Below the pieces are notes generated by a model. That model did not search any database, was not told where the DNA came from, and saw only the letters and a list, made by a program, of their open reading frames with translations. Below are positions 55,159-64,000 of a stretch of DNA of 64,000 bases, one piece after another. This stretch comes from Alphaproteobacteria bacterium LSUCC0719 (GTDB lineage Bacteria > Pseudomonadota > Alphaproteobacteria > Puniceispirillales > Puniceispirillaceae), in contig JBFPJN010000003.1 of assembly GCA_040839025.1 (NCBI GenBank), forward strand, positions 62,001 through 126,000, given 5' to 3'. How positions within the stretch are numbered: position 1 is the first letter of the stretch; the number at the start of each line of letters is the position of its first letter. The translations under genes were made by a program, and so were the position numbers.

Positions 55159-56523
55159 ATGAAACGCCGCCATTCCGACAAAAAGCGTGACCGTACAGGC
55201 CGCCTGCCCCGCAATGCCGCGCCGGTGGAACTCGAGATCAGCCATGTCGGCGCGCGTGGCGACGGCGTCGGCACCGCATCATGGCGGCACAACCACGTCA
55301 CATCGGACCATGCGGTGTTCGTGCCGGCATCGCTTCCCGGCGAACGGGTTGTGGCCCAGCCTGTCAGCGTCAGTGGCCAGGGGCTGAAAACCGTACTGAC
55401 CGAAATCCTGACCCCCTCGCCGCAGCGCCGCGATCCCGACTGCAAGGTCTTTCCGGCTTGCGGCGGATGCACATTGCAGCATTGGCAGGATGATGCCGTG
55501 ACCGCATGGAAACAGGATCTTGTCGCCGGCTTTCTGGCCCGGGCCGGGGTTGATATCGACGGCTTTGAATCGCCACACATCTCGCCACGCGGCAGCAGGC
55601 GGCGCGCCGGATTCCATCTGAAGCGACTTGCCGGCGGCGTGGCTGCCGGGTTTCTCGAGCGCGGATCGAACCGCATCATCGCACCACAGGATTGCAGTGT
55701 TCTGCGCGCCGACCTGATCAGGCTGCTGGAGCGGCTTGCCGAGCTGGCATCGCGGCATTTTCCGCTTGGTGTTGCCATCGACGCACAGGCAAACGGCCTC
55801 GATAACGGGATCTGTCTGCTGCTCAGCGGCCCGGACGGGTGGCATGACGGACTCCGCGAACAGCTTGCCGGCTGGGCGGTCGAGGCAGGGTTGGCACGGC
55901 TGTCGGTCAGTGACGGCGGCCCGCCGCTGACATTGCTGGCACCGGCACCGCCCGTCCTGCAGCTTGGCGGGATTGCCGTCACGCCGCCACCCGGTGCCTT
56001 TCTTCAGGCAACGCAGGATGCCGAGGCCGCACTGCAGCAGGCTGTTGTCGACATCGTCGGCAAGCCGGCGCGCGTGCTTGATCTGTTTGCCGGCTGCGGC
56101 ACGCTCGGCCTGCCGCTTCTTGCCGGGCTCTCACAGCTGACAGCCGCCGAATCCGATCACGCCGCCCTGACGGCTCTCAAACAGGCGGTCAGCGCCGCCG
56201 GGCGTGGCGCACAGCTTGCCTGTATCCGGACCGACCTTATGGAAGCCCCCCTGATGGATGGCGATCTGGACGGTTTCGATGCGGTCATTCTCGACCCGCC
56301 GCGTGCCGGTGCCGCCGCACAATGCGCCAGACTTGCCGCCAGTTCGGTGCCGGTGATTGCGATGGTATCATGCAACCCGGCCACCTTTGCCCGTGATGCG
56401 GCAACCCTGATCGCCGGTGGATATCGCATTGGCCGCCCCCGGATCATCGACCAGTTCCGCTTTTCCAGCCATGTCGAGATCGTTGCCGGGTTTTCGCGCA
56501 CCGGCAGCGGCGCACCGTCATGA
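55159..56523 (+). CDS. m5U RNA methyltransferase (RlmD/RumA-like)
   Basis: SAM-dependent enzyme that methylates uridine C5 in rRNA. The 454 residues have an N-terminal basic/TRAM-like region (ELEISHVGARGDGVG), the iron-sulfur cysteines in CKVFPACGGCTLQHW, a SAM loop VLDLFAGCGTLGLPLLAG, DPPRAG and the nucleophile region MVSCNPATFARD. Family members RlmD/RlmC/TrmA are hard to separate by eye. The stop overlaps the next start (ATGA). Confidence 0.9.
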   Translation: MKRRHSDKKRDRTGRLPRNAAPVELEISHVGARGDGVGTASWRHNHVTSDHAVFVPASLPGERVVAQPVSVSGQGLKTVLTEILTPSPQRRDPDCKVFPACGGCTLQHWQDDAVTAWKQDLVAGFLARAGVDIDGFESPHISPRGSRRRAGFHLKRLAGGVAAGFLERGSNRIIAPQDCSVLRADLIRLLERLAELASRHFPLGVAIDAQANGLDNGICLLLSGPDGWHDGLREQLAGWAVEAGLARLSVSDGGPPLTLLAPAPPVLQLGGIAVTPPPGAFLQATQDAEAALQQAVVDIVGKPARVLDLFAGCGTLGLPLLAGLSQLTAAESDHAALTALKQAVSAAGRGAQLACIRTDLMEAPLMDGDLDGFDAVILDPPRAGAAAQCARLAASSVPVIAMVSCNPATFARDAATLIAGGYRIGRPRIIDQFRFSSHVEIVAGFSRTGSGAPS

Positions 56524-56756
56524 AGAAACGGTCGGTCAGCATCCACGGTCACCGGACAAGCCTGTCCCTCGAAGACGGATTCTGGGATGAACTTGCGGCC
56601 ATCGCACGCGCGCGCGGCATCTCGGTGGCGGCACTGATTACCGAAATTGACCGGACGCGAACGGCAGGCCTGTCATCGGCTGTCCGGCTTTTTGTTCTGG
56701 AAGAACTGAAACAAAAGGCCGCCGCTTGCAGGACAGAGATCGCCACCCTAGATTGA
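56520..56756 (+). CDS. Ribbon-helix-helix domain protein
   Basis: The 78 residues KKRSVSIHGHRTSLSLEDGFWDELAAIARARGISVAALITEIDRTR are an RHH_4-type ribbon-helix-helix protein, common in Alphaproteobacteria as a small regulator. The four-base overlap with the methyltransferase gene suggests coupling. Target unknown. Confidence 0.85.
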   Translation: MKKRSVSIHGHRTSLSLEDGFWDELAAIARARGISVAALITEIDRTRTAGLSSAVRLFVLEELKQKAAACRTEIATLD

Positions 56757-56815
56757 TAGCGTCGCATCCGGGATGCCGAGGCATCCCCAGTGGAGAGTCC
56801 CAAGTGGAGAGCCCC

Positions 56816-57544
56816 ATGCATATCGCCATTCTGGAAACAGGCCGCATCAATGCCGAGATCGCCAACCGCTTTCCGGGCTACCCCGATATGTTCAGGCAGT
56901 TATTCGCCAGAACAGACGCCGGCAACATGACCTTTACAGACGTTGCGGTTATCGACGGGACATTGCCGGCATCGGTCGATGATTTCGACGGTTATCTTGT
57001 CACCGGCTCTGCTGCGGGCGTCTATGATGATTATCCGTGGATTTCGCCGCTGCAGGACTTTATCCGCGCCGCCCACGCAGCCGACAAGCCGCTTGTCGGG
57101 ATCTGTTTCGGTCATCAGATCATCGCCCATGCGCTTGGCGGCCGGGCCGAGAAATGGGATCACGGCTGGGGGCTTGGCGTCTATGATCTGGCGCTTCACC
57201 ACACACCGGGCTGGATGCCCGAACGCAGCAGCGTCAGGCTGATCCATCTTCACCAGGACCAGGTCACGCGCCTTCCCGACGGTGCCACGCACCTTGGATC
57301 GACCGATTTCTGCGCGAATGCCGCCTTTTATATCGGGGACAATGTGTTCTGCATGCAGGGCCATCCCGAGTTCGAACCCGATTACACCGCCGCGTTGATG
57401 GCGGCGCGCACCGACTCGATGGGGGCGGATCATGTGGCCTCGGCAACACAAAGTCTGGAAGCCGGCCATGAAGGCGTCGATATCGCCGGCTGGATCATCG
57501 AATTCTTTACCCGTCATGCCGCCTCGCGCAATGTGGCCGCATAG
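56816..57544 (+). CDS. Class I glutamine amidotransferase-like protein
   Basis: The 242 residues show the GATase-1 fold: catalytic Cys in GICFGHQIIAHALGG and the His-x-Glu pair in MQGHPEFEPDY. Such stand-alone domains act in gamma-glutamyl or polyamine breakdown or in nucleotide synthesis; no specific substrate can be read. ATG 56816 follows a short 14-base near-duplicate (AGTGGAGAG) that also supplies the ribosome binding site. Confidence 0.88.
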   Translation: MHIAILETGRINAEIANRFPGYPDMFRQLFARTDAGNMTFTDVAVIDGTLPASVDDFDGYLVTGSAAGVYDDYPWISPLQDFIRAAHAADKPLVGICFGHQIIAHALGGRAEKWDHGWGLGVYDLALHHTPGWMPERSSVRLIHLHQDQVTRLPDGATHLGSTDFCANAAFYIGDNVFCMQGHPEFEPDYTAALMAARTDSMGADHVASATQSLEAGHEGVDIAGWIIEFFTRHAASRNVAA

Positions 57545-57618
57545 GGGTATGACCGCGGCATGACGCCAAAACGTATCGCCGCTGGCCGGCACGGCCACCT
57601 CAGGTCGGGGACAAACGG

Positions 57619-59622
57619 ATGACACTGGTAATCGGCCTTGATACCGGCGGCACCTTCACCGATGCCGCGCTTCTCGACACCGCAGCCGGCACCGTTCTCG
57701 GCACTGGAAAATCCCTGACCACGCGCCAGGATCTGTCCATCGGCGTCGGCGGGGCCATCGACCGGGTGCTTGCCGGTTTTGACGGCAATGCCGGTGATAT
57801 AGGCCTTGTGTCACTGTCGACGACGCTGGCAACCAATGCCGTTGTCGAGGGGGTTGGCGGGCGCGTCTGCCTGATCATGATCGGCTTTGATGAATCGGCC
57901 CTTGGCCGGGCCGATCTGGCGCGGGCGCTTGGCCAGGACAGGGTCTTCTTCATCGCTGGCGGGCACAGCCCCGACGGCTCGCCACAGGCCCGCCTTGACG
58001 AGGCCGCCATCCGCGCCGCCGTCAGCGAAACCAAGGGCGATATCTCGGCCTTTGCCGTTGCCGGACATTTTGCCACCCGCAACCCGGATCACGAGATCCG
58101 CGCCCGCGACCTGCTGCTTGACCTTGGCAACGCGCCCGTGACCTGCAGCCACGAGCTGTCATCCTCGCTTGGCGGGCCCCGGCGTGCCCTGACAGCCGTG
58201 CTGAATGCCAGGCTGGTCAATCTTCTGGACCGGCTGATTACCGCCACTGAAACCATCATGGCGGCGCGGGGCCTGTCCTGTCCGCTGATGGTGGTCAAGG
58301 GTGACGGGTCATTGCTGCAGGCCGATTACGCCCGCTCGCGGCCTGTCGAGACCGTTCTGTCGGGGCCGGCCGCCAGCCTGGCGGGGGCCGCCTTTCTGGC
58401 CAATACGAACACCGCCCTTGTGGCGGATATTGGCGGCACGACCACGGATATCGCACTGCTGCAGAACGGGGCGCCGCGCCTGAAGGCCGACGGGGCGCTT
58501 GTCGGGGGATGGCAGACAATGGTCGAGGCCGCCGACATCCGCACCTGCGGTCTCGGCGGTGACAGCGAGGTCAGGCCGATGACCCGCGGCACCGCCACCG
58601 GATTGACAATGGGGCCGCGGCGGGCCGTGCCGCTGTCTCTTCTTGCGATGCAATGGCCGGACGCCAAGAGACGCCTTGCCGCGCAGCTCGACGTGAGCGT
58701 GCCGATGGCAACCGATGGCCGCTTTGTGATCCCGCTGATGCCGCATGGTGTTCCCAACTGGCTGACCCGCTCCGAGGCACGGCTTGCCGCAAAGGCGCTG
58801 GAGACCGGGCCGGTCAGCATTGCCGATATTGCCGGCACGCAGCTGGCGCTGGGCGCGGTTGACAGGTTGATTGCGCGCGGTCTGCTGACACTTGCCGCCT
58901 TCACCCCGACCGATGCGCTTCACGTCACCGGCGATTTCACGGATTTCGATCGGGATGCCGCCGGTCTTGGTGCCAGACTGATGGCCCGGCAGAAAAACGG
59001 GGTCGGCCAGCCTGTTGCCACATCCGAGTCCGACCTTGCCCGGCAGACCCTGGCCGAGCTTCACCGCCGGTCGGGCCTTGCGCTTATGGATGCGGCGCTG
59101 GCGCATGATGGCGCCGGCGAGAACCAGGCCAGCACAAACCCGTTGCTGGCCGGCCTTTATCGCCAGGCTGCTGGCAAGGCCAGCGGGCTTGTCGACCTGT
59201 CGCTTGCCCTCGGCACCGGGCTGGTGGCGCTTGGCGCGTCTGCCGGCACACATTATCCCCATGTCGCCAGCCTGATGGGGGTCGATCTGACCGTGCCGGA
59301 CCATGCCGATGTGGCCGGCGCCGTCGGCGCGGCGGCCGGCAGTGTTCGCCAGCGCGTTGTCATTTCGGTGACACAGCCTGCCGAAGGCCGCTTCCGGGTG
59401 CATCTTCCCGACGGACCGAAAGACCTTGGCGAGATGGCGGCGGCGCTCGATCTGGCCCGTGACGCGGCACGGGATCTGGCGACCGCGCGGGCGACAAAGG
59501 CCGGCGCAACACAGGTGACCGTCACCGTCGAGGACGACATCAAACTGGTGCCGATCAGCAGTGACCGGGACATGTTCATCGAAGCGCTGATCTATGCCAC
59601 CGCGGATGGGCGGGCCGGCTGA
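57619..59622 (+). CDS. Hydantoinase/oxoprolinase family ATPase (HyuA-like)
   Basis: The 667 residues start LVIGLDTGGTFTDAALLD, the HyuA N-terminal nucleotide-binding domain, and continue with VKGDGSLLQADYARSRPVETVLSGPAASL and DIGGTTTDIALL. It resembles the ATPase subunit of N-methylhydantoinase/5-oxoprolinase. The partner HyuB subunit is not in the window. The GTG/ATG start at 57619 follows CGGGGACAAACGG. Confidence 0.88.
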   Translation: MTLVIGLDTGGTFTDAALLDTAAGTVLGTGKSLTTRQDLSIGVGGAIDRVLAGFDGNAGDIGLVSLSTTLATNAVVEGVGGRVCLIMIGFDESALGRADLARALGQDRVFFIAGGHSPDGSPQARLDEAAIRAAVSETKGDISAFAVAGHFATRNPDHEIRARDLLLDLGNAPVTCSHELSSSLGGPRRALTAVLNARLVNLLDRLITATETIMAARGLSCPLMVVKGDGSLLQADYARSRPVETVLSGPAASLAGAAFLANTNTALVADIGGTTTDIALLQNGAPRLKADGALVGGWQTMVEAADIRTCGLGGDSEVRPMTRGTATGLTMGPRRAVPLSLLAMQWPDAKRRLAAQLDVSVPMATDGRFVIPLMPHGVPNWLTRSEARLAAKALETGPVSIADIAGTQLALGAVDRLIARGLLTLAAFTPTDALHVTGDFTDFDRDAAGLGARLMARQKNGVGQPVATSESDLARQTLAELHRRSGLALMDAALAHDGAGENQASTNPLLAGLYRQAAGKASGLVDLSLALGTGLVALGASAGTHYPHVASLMGVDLTVPDHADVAGAVGAAAGSVRQRVVISVTQPAEGRFRVHLPDGPKDLGEMAAALDLARDAARDLATARATKAGATQVTVTVEDDIKLVPISSDRDMFIEALIYATADGRAG

Positions 59623-59706
59623 CAGTCCGGGCCTTCCGCGCTGTTAACCATGCCTTAACCTTGCTGCTCTATTCTGACGATCTTTCGTGTCGTCAGGACA
59701 GACCAT

Positions 59707-60273
59707 ATGACCAGCATTCTGATCTTTGCCGGCTCCGCGCGGCAAGGTGCCTATTCCAAGCAACTTGCCGCCGCTGCCACGAGCCTTGTCAAGGGGGTTG
59801 GGGGCAAACCGACACTGGTCGACCTCGCGGATTTCGAAATTCCGCTCTATGACGCCGATCTCGAGGCCGGGTCCGGCATTCCCCAGCCGGTTATCGATTT
59901 CCGGCATCTTGTGGCCTCGCATGACGGGATGATGATCGCCACGCCGGAATATAACGGGTTTATCACCCCGTTGCTGCTGAACATGCTGTGCTGGGCATCG
60001 CGCCCCTCTCCGGGTGATGATTTCGGAACCGTCTTTCAGGGTCTGCCCGTTGCGCTGATGGCATCGAGCCCAGGCCGGCTTGGCGGGGTGCGGGCGATCC
60101 CCCGGCTTCGCGATGTTGTCGCCGAGCTTGGCATGGTGGCTGTTCCCGGCTTTGTCACGGTGCCGTCTGCCGCCACGGCCTTTACCGCGCGGGGTCAGCT
60201 TGCCGACCGCCAGACCGAGGATGGTCTGATCAGCCTGATCACCCGGCTGATCACGGCCTGTCAGCGAAAGTGA
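59707..60273 (+). CDS. NADPH-dependent FMN reductase-like protein
   Basis: The 188 residues start ILIFAGSARQGAYSKQLA, the flavodoxin-like FMN-binding loop of the family, with ATPEYNGFITPLLLNML as the second signature. It reduces FMN or quinones with NAD(P)H. It stands 84 bases after the hydantoinase gene, possibly with its own promoter. Confidence 0.9.
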   Translation: MTSILIFAGSARQGAYSKQLAAAATSLVKGVGGKPTLVDLADFEIPLYDADLEAGSGIPQPVIDFRHLVASHDGMMIATPEYNGFITPLLLNMLCWASRPSPGDDFGTVFQGLPVALMASSPGRLGGVRAIPRLRDVVAELGMVAVPGFVTVPSAATAFTARGQLADRQTEDGLISLITRLITACQRK

Positions 60274-60321
60274 CATCCGGGCCGGGATGCCCGCCCGTGA
60301 ACTGGGCCGGCCGCCGGAACA

Positions 60322-60999
60322 TCAGAACGCGCGCTGGCGCACCGGCATACACTCGGCCTTGTAGGATTTCTCGTCACGAAGCTGGATCTTGCTTGCCCTG
60401 ATCGCGCCGGGACGCTTGTGTTCACGAACGCTGTCATCACGCCAGACAAGGCTGATATGGCTGCCGGTCCTGTCGAGGCGCATTTCAACCGTCTCGATCT
60501 TCTGGCGTGTCGGCACCAGCGGGCGGCCATTGACCCGTGCCTTCAGAATCGGCCCGCTTTCAACAATCTGGCGAAGCAGGATTTCCCGGTCTGTCGTATC
60601 AATGGTCAGGTCACCCGGTATCGTGACCGGCCCGGCGGCGACCGGCGTTGCGCTGGCCTTGACCGGCTGCTCCACAAACAGCTCGGGAAACAATACCGTC
60701 ATCTCGCCGACTTCCGGCGGCTCTTCGACAACCGGCAGGGCAAAGGTCTGGACAGGTGTACGCGCACCATCCTCAAACGTCTGCAGGCGCACCTCGACCA
60801 CTGCCGCGTCCCTGGCGACAAGCGCCACATGCATGGTGCCGGCAAAGCTGTCTTCGGCGATGCCCTCGACAGTGCCACGCTGGATCCGGAATTCACCTTC
60901 GCAGACAAGCGCCACACCGGACGCATTGGCATCCGCCACGACAAGCGTGCCGACAACCAGCATCGATGCGAGTGCGGCTTTGTGTAAAACCCTGAACAT
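60322..60999 (-). CDS. Secreted protein of unknown function
   Basis: The 225 residues begin with a signal peptide (VLHKAALASMLVVGTLVVADANA) and continue as a beta-rich protein with GEFRIQRGTVEGIAEDSFAGTMHVALV and VEMRLDRTGSHISLVWRDD. No domain recognised. Two cysteines (near the N terminus and C terminus) could form a disulfide. Convergent with the FMN reductase. Confidence 0.7.
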   Translation of the reverse strand: MFRVLHKAALASMLVVGTLVVADANASGVALVCEGEFRIQRGTVEGIAEDSFAGTMHVALVARDAAVVEVRLQTFEDGARTPVQTFALPVVEEPPEVGEMTVLFPELFVEQPVKASATPVAAGPVTIPGDLTIDTTDREILLRQIVESGPILKARVNGRPLVPTRQKIETVEMRLDRTGSHISLVWRDDSVREHKRPGAIRASKIQLRDEKSYKAECMPVRQRAF

Positions 61000-61109
61000 G
61001 ACAAAAATCTAATTTAATTAACCATTCAGCCAAAGTCCGGGATGCCGGTGCTGTGGCGCTGGCGTGCGGCAGGCTGGCCATATCTGCGGGTGATCGGATG
61101 GTCGGCCTG

Positions 61110-62108
61110 TCAGGCGTCGGGGGGCGATGGCAGGTTTGCCGACCGGGTATAGGCGGCATAGCGTTCTGTCGAAATATTGCTGCCGCAGGCAAGCACACCG
61201 ACACGCCGTCCCGCGACCCGGTCACGAAGTGGCCCCAGCGTTGCCGCAAGCGAGGCCGTGCAGGCCGGTTCGGCCACCAGATTCAGGGTATACCGCATAA
61301 GCAGCATGGTGTCGGCCATCAGGCTATCCGGAATTGTGATCAGCTCGTCGACATGGCGGCGTGCCAGCGCCAGCGATTCCGGCATCGCCATCGGCGCGCC
61401 AAGGCTGTCGGCGATTGTCGCCACCCGATCAAGCGTCTCCGCCCGCCCTGACCGGAAACTGCGGCCAAGACTGTCGGCACCTTCGGGTTCCACACCGATA
61501 ACCGTGGTTGCCGGGCTCATATGTTTGATCGCGGCCGCCATGCCGGAAATCAGACCACCCCCACCGACAGGCAGCACAACGAAATCGAGTGGTGGGCAAT
61601 CCTCGACCATCTCGGCACCACAGCTGGCCGCGCCATAGGCCATGTTCGCATCATTGAACGGATGCAGGATCTGCCGCCCCTCGTCTTCGGCAATGGCGTT
61701 GAGGGTCGGCACCGCGGCCATCATATCGGGCACCAGCACGATGTCCGCGCCAAGCGCCCGGCAGCCCTCGATCCGAAACGGATCGGCAGTTTCGGTCATC
61801 ACCACCTTGGCGTGAACACCCCCGTTTTGCGCCGCCCAGGCAAGCGCCAGCGCATGATTGCCGCCGCTGAAGGTGGTAACGCCCCGCTGGCGCTGTTCTG
61901 CTGATAGCCAGGAAATACCGAGGCTGGCACCGCGCGCCTTGAATGACCCGGCATGCTGGAACAGCTCCATCTTCAGGAACAGCTCGGCACCTTTGGGGAT
62001 ATAGGGGGCGATCTTGCTGCTGCACAGTGGCAGGATCGGTGTACGGATCACCGTCCCCTTCAGCTCGTCACGGGTTTCGGCGATTCTGTCAGCAGTAAAA
62101 ACGGTCAT
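61110..62108 (-). CDS. Threonine dehydratase-like PLP enzyme
   Basis: Fold-type II PLP protein of 332 residues with the PLP lysine in QHAGSFKARGA, the glycine-rich VLPVGGGGLISGMAAAI and CGSNIS at the end, as in threonine/serine dehydratases and related racemases. No ACT domain follows, so it is the catabolic or racemase type. Substrate cannot be fixed by eye. Confidence 0.88.
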   Translation of the reverse strand: MTVFTADRIAETRDELKGTVIRTPILPLCSSKIAPYIPKGAELFLKMELFQHAGSFKARGASLGISWLSAEQRQRGVTTFSGGNHALALAWAAQNGGVHAKVVMTETADPFRIEGCRALGADIVLVPDMMAAVPTLNAIAEDEGRQILHPFNDANMAYGAASCGAEMVEDCPPLDFVVLPVGGGGLISGMAAAIKHMSPATTVIGVEPEGADSLGRSFRSGRAETLDRVATIADSLGAPMAMPESLALARRHVDELITIPDSLMADTMLLMRYTLNLVAEPACTASLAATLGPLRDRVAGRRVGVLACGSNISTERYAAYTRSANLPSPPDA

Positions 62109-62201
62109 GGCCTGACGCTAGCAACCTGCGGGGCGGCACGTCAATTGGATGGTGACAGGGCCGTGTGGGCGCGCCGCAGCCCGATGCCGCGTCCCCCGGA
62201 C

Positions 62202-63149
62202 TCAGACATCCCAGACGATGCGAAATCCCTGATGGGCGGCGGTGGAATCCGGCGAGATGCCCGACCGCGCCGCGATCCTGTATCGATAGCAATAGCTTCG
62301 ATGACACAGAAACGAGCCGCCCTTGGCCAGCCTGAAACCCTGCATCGTCTGCAGCCGTTCCCTGACCCGTTTTTTCAGTGACCGGATGCGGAACGGCTCA
62401 CCGGTCCATTCCCAGACATTGCCAACCATGTTGTAGACGCCATAGCCGTTCGGCGCGAACGACGCCGCCGGGGCGGTGCCGGCATGGCCGTCCCGTGCCG
62501 TATTGTGCCGGGGAAACCGCCCCTGCCAGATATTGCAGGGCAGAAACCGTTCGTCATCCGGTTCTTCATCACCCCAGGGAAAGCGGACATCGCCCAGCCC
62601 GCCCCGCGCGGCATGTTCCCATTCCGCCTCGTCGGGGAGCCGGCCGCCAACCCAGGCGGCATAGGCGGTGGCGTCATTCCATGACATGTGGACAACCGGA
62701 TGATCCGGATGCCAGGCATCGGCACTGCCGGGCCCGTGGATCTCGCGCCAGTTGGCACCATCGACACGTCGCCACCATTCGCTGCCGACAACACCATCGG
62801 TCGGCCCGATGGCCGCAGGCACGTCGGACCAGAAGACAAAGGACCAGCCCCATTGCTCGGCCTCGCTGACATGGCCGGTCGCCTCGACAAAGGCGGCAAA
62901 TTCGGCGTTCGTGACGCTGGTTGCGCCAATCAGGAACGGCGCTACACGAACCCGCCGCATCGGGCCCTCGCCATCATCGGCAAGTTCACGCCTGTCGGTG
63001 CCGACAAAGGCCCGCCCACCCGGAATCCGGACGGCATGGTCCGGCACCAGGCGCTGACCGGCGCTGTCATCAGCCGTCACCGCCGCCCGGTCGGCCAGGT
63101 CGGCCCGCTCGGTCGATGGCGGGCAGCAATTGTCACTCTTGTCTGTCAT
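62202..63149 (-). CDS. Formylglycine-generating enzyme
   Basis: The 315 residues match the FGE-sulfatase family: VRIPGGRAFVGTDRRELADDGEGPMRRV, VTNAEFAAFVEATGH, RLPDEAEWEHAARGG and the active-site pair Cys282 and Cys287 in SFLCHRSYCYRYR. Both redox cysteines are present, so it should convert a cysteine of type I sulfatases to formylglycine. The sulfatase partner is not visible in the window. The N terminus has an additional Cys-rich start. Confidence 0.9.
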   Translation of the reverse strand: MTDKSDNCCPPSTERADLADRAAVTADDSAGQRLVPDHAVRIPGGRAFVGTDRRELADDGEGPMRRVRVAPFLIGATSVTNAEFAAFVEATGHVSEAEQWGWSFVFWSDVPAAIGPTDGVVGSEWWRRVDGANWREIHGPGSADAWHPDHPVVHMSWNDATAYAAWVGGRLPDEAEWEHAARGGLGDVRFPWGDEEPDDERFLPCNIWQGRFPRHNTARDGHAGTAPAASFAPNGYGVYNMVGNVWEWTGEPFRIRSLKKRVRERLQTMQGFRLAKGGSFLCHRSYCYRYRIAARSGISPDSTAAHQGFRIVWDV

Positions 63150-63197
63150 CGCAGGAATAATCCGGTATCGGGGGTGGCCTGGTACAGGCGCGGTATC

Positions 63198-63239
63198 AAG
63201 GCTTGTTATATATCAACCAAGGCTTGTTCTATATCAGCT
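63198..63239. repeat. Two 21-bp direct repeats in a divergent promoter region
   Basis: AAGGCTTGTTATATATCAACC (63198-63218) and a 21-base copy with changes (63219-63239) are adjacent. The 21-base spacing equals two helical turns, as expected for cooperative operator sites. They lie between the formylglycine-generating enzyme gene and the EamA gene. Confidence 0.7.
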
Positions 63240-63257
63240 TTGTGTCACAGTGTCGGC

Positions 63258-64000
63258 ATGACGCCTGATATTTTCATGATTGTTCTCTTTGCCGCCATCA
63301 TGCATGCCCTGTGGAACGCAGTGGTCAAGGGGGCAAGCGACCGCACCATCACCTTCGGACTCGTTTCAACAGGCCACACCATTCCGGCACTGGCGCTGGC
63401 GCCGTTCGTGCCCCTGCCCGACCCGGTGATGATCCCCTATATCATCGCGTCGACGATCATCCATTGGGGCTATTATTATTTCCTCAATACCGGCTATCGG
63501 GTCGGCGATCTGTCGCTGGTCTATCCGGTGGCGCGTGGCGTTGCGCCCCTGCTGGTCGCGGTTCCCGCCTTCATCTGGCTTGGCGAGGCGCTGCCGGTGA
63601 TGGCGTGGGCCGGCATGATCTGCATTTCGGCAGGCATCCTGATCCTCGGGGTTCGCCGCGCCGGCAAGGGCCCACCGGTACCGGCCCTGATCATGGCGCT
63701 TCTGACAGGTGGCTCCATCGCCCTCTACACGCTTGTCGATGGTGTCGGCGTCCGCCTGGCCGAGCAGGCGCTGAGCTATATCGTCTGGCTGTTTATCGCC
63801 GAGGGGTTCGTGATCATCTATATCTTCCTGCCGCGCAGGGACCGGCTTCGCGCGCAGACAAGGCGGCAGATCGTGATCGGGCTGGCCGGCGGAATCCTGT
63901 CCGCGCTGGCATATGCACTGGCGCTCTATGCCAAAAGCAAGGCCCCTCTTGGCATGGTATCGGCATTGCGCGAGACCTCGGTGATCTTTGCCGCGATGAT
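63258..64000 (+). CDS. EamA/DMT-type transporter (3' end outside window)
   Basis: Open from ATG 63258 to the window edge (247 codons) without a stop. It is highly hydrophobic with at least seven membrane segments (FMIVLFAAIMHALWNAVV, IIASTIIHWGYYYFLNTGY, VMAWAGMICISAGILILGV and more). The HALWN start and the GYRVGDLSLVYPVARG segment are typical of EamA-family drug/metabolite transporters. Substrate unknown. Confidence 0.88.
   Translation, partial: MTPDIFMIVLFAAIMHALWNAVVKGASDRTITFGLVSTGHTIPALALAPFVPLPDPVMIPYIIASTIIHWGYYYFLNTGYRVGDLSLVYPVARGVAPLLVAVPAFIWLGEALPVMAWAGMICISAGILILGVRRAGKGPPVPALIMALLTGGSIALYTLVDGVGVRLAEQALSYIVWLFIAEGFVIIYIFLPRRDRLRAQTRRQIVIGLAGGILSALAYALALYAKSKAPLGMVSALRETSVIFAAM

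Noticed and set aside
1-64000. CRISPR arrays and tRNA/rRNA genes
   Set aside because: No regularly spaced identical repeats of 23-50 bases and no cloverleaf or rRNA-like sequence were recognised by eye; the tandem repeats found are too short and have no spacers.

Overview
The window reads as a chromosomal segment of a GC-rich, free-living alphaproteobacterium. Evidence includes an alphaproteobacterial-type rpoH, the block tolQ-tolR-tolA-tolB-pal-cpoB-tilS-ftsH-folP-glmM, the zapA / 6S RNA / 5-formyl-THF cyclo-ligase arrangement, serC-serA in one operon, and a bacterial glyQ-glyS pair. A marine lineage such as SAR116 or Rhodospirillales would fit, but that is an inference. No rRNA or tRNA gene, CRISPR array, insertion sequence or integrase was recognised.

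Layout. 1-2801: the 3' end of an RluA-type pseudouridine synthase, rpoH with a heat-shock-like promoter, and two small lipoproteins. 2802-5157: a lower-GC accessory patch with nested inverted repeats, a DUF3800 gene and an XRE-type regulator with palindromes upstream. 5164-27532: a long minus-strand housekeeping run. It holds purA, serA-serC, glmM, folP, ftsH, tilS, the whole Tol-Pal system, ybgC, ruvCAB, yebC, a YmdB-type phosphoesterase, a folate cyclo-ligase, 6S RNA, zapA and a coiled-coil partner. 27881-35944: plus-strand tkt-gap-efp, an inositol monophosphatase, an ExbB-like/OmpA-like inner-membrane pair and an unknown protein. 35896-46258: an exporter ABC half-transporter, rpmE, ppdK, glyS-glyQ, an S49 peptidase, a tRNA1(Val)-type methyltransferase and a DUF2007 protein. 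46433-47467: a polyprenyl diphosphate synthase.

47480-55147 is the accessory highlight. A retropepsin-like protease and its small partner lie beside a very compact phage-derived cluster: small and large terminase, DUF4055 portal, a 97-residue protein, a P22-type coat protein continuous in frame with a three-TM holin, and a GH24 lysozyme. A DUF6362 gene and a LexA/CI-like S24 repressor complete it. No tail, integrase, replication or recognisable scaffold gene is present. Two matching 14-bp palindromes (TAGGAA-like half sites) sit inside the core promoters of the terminase operon and of the repressor, so the cluster looks like one SOS-controlled regulon.

55159-64000 returns to ordinary genes: an m5U RNA methyltransferase, a ribbon-helix-helix protein, a class I amidotransferase, a hydantoinase/oxoprolinase, an FMN reductase, a secreted unknown, a threonine dehydratase-like enzyme, a formylglycine-generating enzyme and the start of an EamA-family transporter cut by the window edge.

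A pattern recurring across the window is short tandem duplication (12-18 bp) at gene ends, several copies spanning the stop codon (tolR, ruvA, ppdK, the 1684 lipoprotein, glyQ, coat-holin).
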